The notes under the pieces are model-generated. The model searched no databases, was not told the DNA's origin, and saw only the letters and a program-made list of their open reading frames with translations. From assembly GCA_018398765.1 (NCBI GenBank), contig JAHBMJ010001459.1, forward strand, positions 1-25,000: DNA of 25,000 bases, in the 5' to 3' direction. Position 1 is the first letter of the stretch; each line of letters opens with the position of its first letter. Of this stretch, positions 21,099 through 25,000 are shown piece by piece. Both the position numbers and the translations under genes were made by a program. The DNA comes from Chromera velia (Eukaryota; Sar; Chromeraceae).

Positions 21099-24000
21099 TT
21101 CTTGAAAGAAAAATTGATAAAAAGAAACTCCACAGGAATTCAGGACGGTACTTCGGACTCTCCCCCTCTTTCTTTTTCTTTTCTGACTGAATAAGTGAAA
21201 GAATATGAGTGAATGAGTGGGTGCATGGAGGAATGGAGTGAATCGATCCGGCGAGGAAAGACAGGATCATGAAAGCTTTTATCATGCAGACAGAGGTCGA
21301 GTGCTCAGCCTAATATTATACTAGGGAGCTCGTGCAGAGAGAAGAAGAAATGCCTCACAGGAATAAAAGAAAAGGTAGTGTGAGTGAGTGAGTGAGTGAG
21401 TGTGTGTGTGTGTGTGTGTGTATGTGTGTGTGTGTGTCCCTGCAGCTGTCTGAGAAGTTGGGCGACAACGTCAATCTTCTCTCTGCTACTGAGAGGGCGG
21501 AGGTGATGAAGAGACTCAAAGCGTTCGCAGCCAGGAACCCCGGCCTGATGATTGAGAGCTGGAGAGTCCAAACGATGAAGCGCGGCATATCATCCCATCA
21601 CGCGGGCCTCCTGCCGATCATCAAGGTCAGTATGTATGTAAATGTGTACGTGTGTGTCTGTGTGTGTGAGAGAGAGAGAGAGGGAAAAGGTCTGGAAGGG
21701 GGGTCGGTTCTTGAAGTGTGCAATTGCCAGAGAGCGGATTTATGTAGCCCATTTGCCAGCCTGCCAGCCAGCTTTCTCATACACATATTCATACACACAT
21801 CTAAGCGCTTCTGCGCGCCTACACAAAAAAACACAGACGCGCACACTAAACTCCGCGATATGTACAAGCATGGTGGCTGCATGCAGGTGTTCATCGAGGA
21901 ATTGTTCAACGCGGGTCTGATCCGAGTTCTCTTCGCCACAGAGACCCTGGCGGCTGGCGTGAACATGCCCTGCAGGTAGGCGGGCACGTCAGTCAGTCAG
22001 TCAGTCAGTCGGTCAGTCAGTCAGTCGGTCGGTCAGTGAGTCAGTGTGGTGTTTTCTCTCATTCTTTCTTTCTTTCTTTTCTTTTCTTTTCTTTTCTTTT
22101 TTTCTTTCTTTCTTTCTTTCTGTTTTTCTTTCTTTGTGTCAGTCCGTCCAGACACGCAGACTTTTGCTTTCTTTCCCCCTACACCCACACAGATGCAGCG
22201 AGCTCTCTTGACATGTGAATGCAGAACCCAGCAGCTTAATGGCGTGCGTGGATCAAAGAATGATTCTGATCTGCAGGCAGCAAGAAAGGAAGAAGGAAAG
22301 AAAGAAAGGAAGGAAGGAAGGAAGAAAGAAAAGAAGGAAGAAAGAAAAGAAGAAAGGAAGAAAGAAAGAAAGAAAGCCAGACAGACAGACAGAAAGAAGG
22401 AAAGAATCGTGAACCTCTCCCTCACCACGCCAGACCCTTTCATTACTTCTCCTATTTCTCCCCTTTACCCTTTACTGCCTTGTCTCTCCCCTTCTGCCGT
22501 CTTCCCTCTCCCAACAACACACATTTAGACGTAGACGAAGCCCAGGTAGAACTGAACCTCTCCCAACAACACACATTTAGACGTAGACGAAGCCCATGTA
22601 GAACTGAACATTTGGACGTAGACGAAGCCCATGTAGAACTGAACATCGTTCGCGGCGAAAACATACAGATTCACTCTACTGAATGTGCACTGTGTTCAAG
22701 CATGGAGTTGTGAGTACATGTTTACGTATGGATGCACCGACCGTCACAACGCAATAAATGCAATGACGCACGCAGAACGGCAGTTCTGACGAAAATGGAC
22801 AAGTACTCTGACGCTGGGCGGGTGCGGCTCTCGGCCTCTGAGCTTCTTCAGGTGGGGGGGGAATCCATCCGTCCGTTTATGTATCTTTTTTTTTTTTGTC
22901 TGTTTTCCTTCGTTTTTTCTTTCTCCTCTTTGTTTCCTTGTTTCTTTGTTTTGTTCTTTCTTTCTTTCTTTCTTTCTTTCTTTGCACGATTATTTGTCGC
23001 TTATTTATTTGTTTGTTTGTTTGTTTGTTTTCCTTTAGCTTTCGAGGGTCGGCAGGACCGGAAGGATTGGATCCTCTGGATTCTTTTGGCTTTCTGTCTG
23101 TATTTCTGTCTGTGTGTCTGTCTGTCAGTCATCTTCTCTTTGAAACCCTTCTTTCTTTCTTTCTATCTATTTCACACGCATGGCGACTCACTCGGAGACG
23201 TAATGGAGGTCGTCTCCCTTTGCTGTCTGCATCCCCGAGAAAGAAATCTTATTCATCGGGCGCCCTCTCTTGCAAGCCTCTTTCTTTATAGAGGCGAGAG
23301 AGAATTGCGCGAGTTCCTTCCATTCGCCGTCTGATTCAATTGATGCACCGATTGCTGGATGCCATCCATCCCCTTCCCTTGCAGATGGCAGGGCGCGCAT
23401 GTATGTATGTATGTATGTATGGAAATAAATTCTGTATGGAAATAAATAGATGTCATCCATCCCCTTCCCTTGCAGATGGCAGGGCGCGCCGGTCGACGCG
23501 GAAAGGACTCTTCGGGCACTGTGGTGATGGTGCGGTCAGAGGACGTGGACGAGAAAACGGCGGGGAAACTTTTGCTGCAACCCGTGAAGGAAATCAGATC
23601 GCAATTCTCTATCGGATACGGTCAGTCGGTCCGTTCGTGTTCGTCCGTCTGTCCGCTTGGTGTTGCGTGACATCATCAGGCGGATATGCACAACACTGAT
23701 TGATCGATCTATCGGGTTTTCATTGTCCGAATTGTGTCGGTCGTTTCTCTCTGTGTTCGATTGCTTCAGAGAATGTTTTTCTGTTGTCTTTATTTGTTTT
23801 TCTGTGAACTTCTTTGCGCATTTTGTCGATCCTGAATTCCAAATTCCCGGCAGGATTTGTCGCCAACGTGTTGCGGGACCGAGACCCTGACACCTCCCGC
23901 GTGCTGATCGAGAAGTCCTTTGCCGTGTTTATGCAGGTAGTTTTTTTTTTTATATAAATGAAAATGTATGAAAATGTGTCTGTATGAAAACACCTCCCGC

Positions 24001-24305
24001 GTGCTGATCGAGAAGTCCTTTGCCGTGTTTATGCAGGTAGGAAGGAAGGTGGGAGAGGCAGGCAAGCAAAAAAGGTTGCATGGGGTACAAGAAAGAGATG
24101 TCATTTCGTGGTTTTGTGCGTGGGAGGAGCAGGTTTCGTGAAGGTGCATGGGAAGGGAAGTTGGCTTCCTTCTTTGTGCCCGTTCTATAGTCATTCTGTC
24201 TGTTTTAGACTCTGCTTTCGGGAGTCGTGTCCAGTCTCTTCTGCTTTCTCCGTGAACGAACTCTCTCACTATCTTCCCTGCAGATCTATGCGTGTGTATG
24301 TGCGT

Positions 24306-24341
<36 letters not shown>

Positions 24342-24529
24342 CATCTGTGAATAAATTAGCAAGCGCACGCACGCATGAATGAGAAAAAAAAAAAAAGAAA
24401 GAAAGGAAGGAAGGAAGGAAGAAAGAAAGAAAGAAAGAAAGCACGAACGAGACAGAAAGAAAGAAAGAAAAAAAGAAAGAAAGAAAGAATGCACGAACGA
24501 GAAAGAAAGAAAGAAAGAATGCACGAACG

Positions 24530-24560
<31 letters not shown>

Positions 24561-25000
24561 ATGCACGAACGAGAAAGAAAGAAAGAATGCACGAACGAGA
24601 AAGAAAGAAAGAAGGAAAGAAAGAATGCATATGCGTCTTCCCTTCAGCGTCGCAAGACCGCAGCCGGCAAGAAGATGATGATGGAACCGACAGACGCCAG
24701 AAGGAGGGCAGGGGAAATCCTGGAAGATGTCACCAGGGTCTGTCTGTCTGTCTGTCTGTTTCTCTGGGAGAGGGGGGCTTGTCTGTTGGCAGTGTGTGTG
24801 TGTGTTACGAGGTCCGCGATGAGTTCTCTCCCTCCCTGTGCTTCTGTTCTTTCTGTGTGAAGTGGAGAGGAGAGAGCCCCTCCCCTCTCATCACTTTCTT
24901 TCAGGTGTCTCTTGCTCTCACTTTGCGATGGCATTTTGTGTAGCTGCCCCCTCCTCTGCCTTGCCAGATTCGTCTCTTGACATATCGCTGGCTCGATCTG
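14515..25000 (+). CDS. ISE2/cyanobacterial-type Ski2-like DExH RNA helicase, probably plastid-targeted (at least 15 exons, 3' end outside window)
   Basis: An ATP-dependent RNA helicase. In plants the related ISE2 acts in chloroplast RNA processing, and cyanobacteria have close relatives. Exons: 14515-14998, 15719-15855, 16204-16968, 17506-17642, 18124-18180, 19418-19520, 20294-20338, 20875-20937, 21446-21625, 21887-21975, 22776-22851, 23476-23620, 23854-23936, 24648-24737, 24968-end. Phases agree throughout (829 codons). Motifs by residue: Walker A APTGSGKT 238-245, DEFH box 332-335, SAT 363-365, PAIFFVFSR 584-592, HHAG 648-651, ATETLAAGVNMP 674-685, QMAGRAGRRG 712-721. The N-terminus has a hydrophobic signal-like segment (about 4-28) and then a basic, Ser/Arg-rich stretch, as expected for import into a complex plastid. 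A variable acidic and Pro-rich linker follows. The C-terminal domain typical of the family would lie beyond 25000. Exon 6's acceptor and exon 15 are the least certain. Confidence 0.9.
15646..15683. repeat. GTCT microsatellite in helicase intron 1
   Basis: A near-perfect GTCT tetranucleotide run lies shortly before the ATGC-rich acceptor of exon 2. Scattered GTCT units also occur earlier in the intron. Confidence 0.95.
15719..15855 (+). CDS. helicase exon 2
   Basis: The acceptor is GCATGCATGCAG. The exon encodes LLPDFEDASSRPSVEAIRQI to STNDREYHKE, just ahead of the helicase core. It enters in phase 1 and leaves in phase 0 at AAGAG|GTCGGT. Confidence 0.8.
16038..16155. repeat. imperfect tandem duplication and CCTT run in intron 2
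   Basis: A segment GGAGAAT...CTCC...CTCCTTTTCCTTCC occurs twice in imperfect form (about 16039-16085 and 16092-16133). It is followed by a CCTT tetranucleotide run to 16154. Confidence 0.7.
16204..16968 (+). CDS. helicase exon 3: RecA-like domain 1
   Basis: The largest helicase exon, 255 codons. It carries APTGSGKTVVGE (motif I), YTSPLKALSNQKF (Ia), GLLTGD (Ib), MTTEVYRNILY, FDEFHYIND (motif II), WEESVINCP, GLSATMANP (motif III) and HRPVPLRYHLS. The DEFHYIND form and the WEES..CP segment are characteristic of the ISE2/cyanobacterial branch rather than Mtr4 or Brr2. It ends in a Lys/Glu-rich insertion. The donor is GACAA|GTAGGT. Confidence 0.95.
17154..17327. repeat. compound CA / 17-bp GA-ACAAAG / GAAA array in intron 3
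   Basis: A CA run (17154-17182) passes into several copies of a 17-base unit made of GACAAAG plus a GA run, then a pure GA run and finally GAAA repeats. It is flanked by the repeated words TCTGCGGCCA. Confidence 0.9.
17506..17642 (+). CDS. helicase exon 4: inter-domain insertion
   Basis: The acceptor is CATGCATGCAG. The exon encodes VRRALRAEVGPGSQ through LNPKFLDI, a charged insertion between motifs III and IV. It leaves in phase 2 at CGGAG|GTCAGC. Confidence 0.8.
17654..17693. repeat. AGGC microsatellite in intron 4
   Basis: GGCA/AGGC tetranucleotide units begin about 10 bases after the donor of exon 4. Confidence 0.9.
17789..17936. repeat. TC/TTTC pyrimidine array in intron 4
   Basis: TTTC and TTGC units grade into long TC runs interrupted twice by CCTTGGTC. 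Confidence 0.9.
18124..18180 (+). CDS. helicase exon 5 (short)
   Basis: The acceptor is GCGTGCAG. The exon encodes AVIKRLLKHNKGGRYPVS, a basic helix-like piece. The donor TCAAG|GTCAGA is in phase 2. A GACA microsatellite follows closely. Confidence 0.75.
18224..18403. repeat. GACA microsatellite in intron 5
   Basis: Long GACA tetranucleotide tracts are broken regularly by GAGA units (blocks near 18265-18295, 18321-18343, 18346-18370 and 18376-18392), giving a higher-order pattern. Confidence 0.95.
18632..18787. repeat. insert B: 71-bp element with 18-bp inverted ends between direct repeats
   Basis: CTGCTCTGTTCTCACACAT and following bases occur on both sides (about 18632-18674 and 18749-18787, one 4-base indel). 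The insert at 18677-18747 begins TTTATTTGCATACAGAAT and ends ATTCTGTATGAAAATAAA; these are reverse complements with a single mismatch. The centre is AT-rich. It lies in helicase intron 5. Confidence 0.85.
18949..19005. repeat. TTCC and GTCT microsatellites in intron 5
   Basis: A TTCC tetranucleotide run (about 18949-18976) is followed by a short GTCT run (about 18983-19001). Confidence 0.9.
19418..19520 (+). CDS. helicase exon 6 (acceptor uncertain)
   Basis: The exon encodes DDADFAEALGVRETGGRLTR and a helix ending KIDMDR. The obvious acceptor GTGCAG at 19407-19412 would give phase 0, which does not fit the phase-2 donor of exon 5. Using TTGAG at 19417, five bases downstream, restores the frame through an Arg codon. 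Alternatively a small exon between 18181 and 19412 has been missed. The donor is ACAGG|GTCAGT. Confidence 0.65.
19580..19820. repeat. GAGT/GGGT minisatellite in intron 6
   Basis: About 240 bases of GAGT units are interspersed with GGGT and GCGT variants in a roughly repeating order. It opens soon after the donor of exon 6. Confidence 0.95.
19843..19976. repeat. insert C between 38-39-bp direct repeats
   Basis: 19843-19881 recurs at 19939-19976 with a one-base indel. Between them, 19882-19938 holds two CATACA cores, in CTTTCATACAGAATTC and in TTTTCATACAA, plus a partial copy of the flank (GGAAGCAGGAAGG). On the minus strand this reads TTGTATGA...TTCTGTATGAAAG, so the core is in the opposite orientation to inserts D and E. 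It lies in helicase intron 6. Confidence 0.8.
20196..20290. repeat. AAAC/AAATG array next to exon 7
   Basis: AACAAACAAACAAATGAAC-type units run up to the acceptor of exon 7, so this acceptor has an A-rich rather than pyrimidine-rich upstream tract. Confidence 0.85.
20294..20338 (+). CDS. helicase exon 7 (45 bases)
   Basis: A mini-exon encoding VVLREIPSYDRVITQ, phase 0 at both ends, with acceptor CAAGCAG and donor CGCAG|GTTGGT. Its preserved frame and position between exons 6 and 8 support it. Confidence 0.7.
20815..20868. repeat. GT dinucleotide run next to exon 8
   Basis: GT repeats with GC variants end six bases before the acceptor of exon 8. A shorter CT run lies upstream in the same intron at about 20466-20489. 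Confidence 0.9.
20875..20937 (+). CDS. helicase exon 8: motif IV, GC donor
   Basis: The exon encodes LSKAESLPAIFFVFSRAGCD plus Q. PAIFFVFSRxGCD is the start of RecA domain 2 in Ski2-like helicases. The acceptor CCGTGCAG follows a GT-dinucleotide run. The donor reads ATCAG|GCAAGT, a textbook GC-type 5' splice site. Confidence 0.9.
21028..21100. repeat. GACA then AGGC microsatellites in intron 8
   Basis: A GACA run (about 21028-21060) is followed directly by an AGGC run (about 21066-21098). Confidence 0.9.
21379..21438. repeat. GAGT then GT run next to exon 9
   Basis: GAGT units change into GT dinucleotides that end just before the acceptor of exon 9, as also seen before exon 8. Confidence 0.9.
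21446..21625 (+). CDS. helicase exon 9
   Basis: Sixty codons from LSEKLGDNVNLLSATERAE to GISSHHAGLLPIIK. The HHAG motif precedes motif V in Ski2-like enzymes. The acceptor is CCCTGCAG and the donor TCAAG|GTCAGT, phase 0. Confidence 0.95.
21887..21975 (+). CDS. helicase exon 10: motif V
   Basis: The exon encodes VFIEELFNAGLIRVLFATET followed by LAAGVNMPC. The acceptor is GCATGCAG and the donor TGCAG|GTAGGC, phase 2. Confidence 0.95.
21987..22136. repeat. CAGT and TTCT microsatellites in intron 10
   Basis: CAGT units with CGGT variants (about 21989-22044) are followed by TTCT/TTTTC repeats (about 22061-22136). Confidence 0.9.
22282..22397. repeat. GAAA/GGAA purine array in intron 10
   Basis: GAAA and GGAA units with a short GACA run at about 22378-22392. 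Confidence 0.9.
22506..22644. repeat. 52-bp tandem repeat, 2.7 copies, in intron 10
   Basis: Copies at 22506-22557 and 22558-22609 differ by one base (CCAGG versus CCATG). A truncated third copy, 22610-22644, begins at the TTTGGACG position. The unit contains GACGTAGACGAAGCCC and is not a simple microsatellite. Confidence 0.95.
22776..22851 (+). CDS. helicase exon 11
   Basis: It completes the Arg codon and encodes TAVLTKMDKYSDAG and RLSASELLQ, which lead into motif VI. The acceptor is GCACGCAG and the donor TTCAG|GTGGGG, phase 0. Confidence 0.9.
22887..23037. repeat. T-rich TTTC and GTTT runs in intron 11
   Basis: A T-homopolymer, TTTC repeats (about 22957-22982) and GTTT repeats (about 23009-23029). 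Confidence 0.85.
23358..23489. repeat. insert D: 50-bp core between 41-bp repeats, duplicating the exon 12 acceptor
   Basis: 23358-23398 recurs at 23449-23489 with one mismatch. Each copy contains CCTTGCAG|ATGGCAGGGCGCGC, that is, the acceptor plus the first 14 bases of exon 12. The insert 23399-23448 holds a TGTA/ATGT run, then TGTATGGAAATAAAT and TTCTGTATGGAAATAAAT in direct order. Confidence 0.95.
23476..23620 (+). CDS. helicase exon 12: motif VI, duplicated acceptor
   Basis: It starts MAGRAGRRGKDSSGTVVM, giving with exon 11 the QMAGRAGRRG motif VI. The acceptor CCCTTGCAG and the first 14 coding bases also occur 91 bases upstream, inside the left copy of insert D. Only the downstream acceptor keeps frame. 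The donor is ATACG|GTCAGT, phase 1. Confidence 0.95.
23854..23936 (+). CDS. helicase exon 13, duplicated donor
   Basis: The exon encodes GFVANVLRDRDPDTS and VLIEKSFAVFMQ. The last 47 coding bases and the donor ATGCAG|GTAG are repeated exactly 100 bases downstream as part of insert E. The first donor keeps the frame; the second would add a stop codon. Confidence 0.85.
23890..24040. repeat. insert E: 49-bp core between identical 51-bp repeats, duplicating the exon 13 donor
   Basis: 23890-23940 and 23990-24040 are identical over 51 bases and include the end of exon 13 and the donor ATGCAGGTAG. The insert 23941-23989 starts with a T-run and contains TGTATGAAAATGTG and CTGTATGAAA. Perfect identity suggests a recent event or gene conversion. 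Confidence 0.95.
24308..24339. repeat. GA dinucleotide run in intron 13
   Basis: A pure GA run of about 32 bases. Confidence 0.95.
24384..24627. repeat. GAAA minisatellite with GCACGAACGA spacers in intron 13
   Basis: GAAA tracts of varying length are separated by GCACGAACGAGA, which recurs five times (near 24441, 24491, 24521, 24563 and 24589). It is therefore a minisatellite with a conserved spacer and a variable GAAA part. Confidence 0.9.
24648..24737 (+). CDS. helicase exon 14
   Basis: The acceptor is CCCTTCAG, after a long GAAA-rich array. It encodes RRKTAAGKKMMMEPTDARRR and AGEILEDVTR, phase 0 on both sides. The donor CCAGG|GTCTGT runs straight into a GTCT microsatellite. Confidence 0.75.
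24739..24760. repeat. GTCT run opening intron 14
   Basis: The splice donor GTCTGT is itself the first unit of a short GTCT microsatellite. Confidence 0.9.
24968..25000 (+). CDS. helicase exon 15, cut by window end
   Basis: A pyrimidine-rich tract ending CCTTGCCAG is followed by IRLLTYRWLDL in the required phase 0. The exon is truncated by the window edge, so it is a prediction from splice signal and frame only. Confidence 0.45.
   Translation, partial: MRLLTYRWLDL

Noticed and set aside
24905-24943. TTTCTTTCAG acceptor as the start of exon 15
   Set aside because: Joined in the required phase it reaches a stop (TAG) after 12 codons, well before the family's C-terminal region. The acceptor at 24967 keeps the frame open.

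Overview
Organism and overall character. The window looks like nuclear DNA of a eukaryotic alga. Coding sequence is split by spliceosomal introns (GT-AG, one GC-AG). Intergenic and intronic DNA is saturated with tetranucleotide and dinucleotide microsatellites, and no bacterial operon, rRNA, tRNA or CRISPR array was found. The main gene is a plastid-type DExH RNA helicase whose N-terminus reads like a signal peptide followed by a transit peptide. That pattern points to an alga with a complex (secondary) plastid; a chromerid such as Chromera is my best guess, by inference only.

Layout. 1-7240 is gene-poor: a short GC-rich island (about 1131-1245), a two-copy segmental duplication (2495-2949 and 3217-3669), a perfect 16-bp hairpin (4066-4114) and long purine/pyrimidine tracts (about 4980-6330). 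7240-7858 is a frameshifted remnant of a Ty1/copia-type retrotransposon polymerase. 7930-9100 is an AT-rich island of clearly different composition with nothing recognisable. 9100-10686 has no supported gene.

Genes. On the minus strand, 13755-10687 holds a three-exon gene for an unrecognised two-pass membrane protein of about 702 residues, with an eight-cysteine ectodomain and a very long Arg-Glu/Arg-Asp tail. On the plus strand, from 14515 to beyond the window end, lies a gene of at least 15 exons for an ISE2/cyanobacterial-type Ski2-like DExH helicase. Exon phases agree at every junction (829 codons in the window), with one acceptor choice at exon 6 that needs confirmation. The two genes are divergent and share about 760 bp of upstream DNA.

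Most interesting signal. Five short AT-rich inserts (about 11333, 18677, 19882, 23399 and 23941) each carry two copies, direct or inverted, of a core close to TTCTGTATGRAAATAAA. Each is flanked by a long direct duplication of local sequence (35, about 40, 38-39, 41 and 51 bp). Two of them have duplicated splice sites of the helicase gene: the acceptor of exon 12 and the donor of exon 13. This looks like a small insertion family with unusually long, variable target duplications, possibly able to create alternative or new introns. A second oddity is that most splice donors have C at +3 (GTCNGT), which merges with the GTCN microsatellites that open many of the introns.
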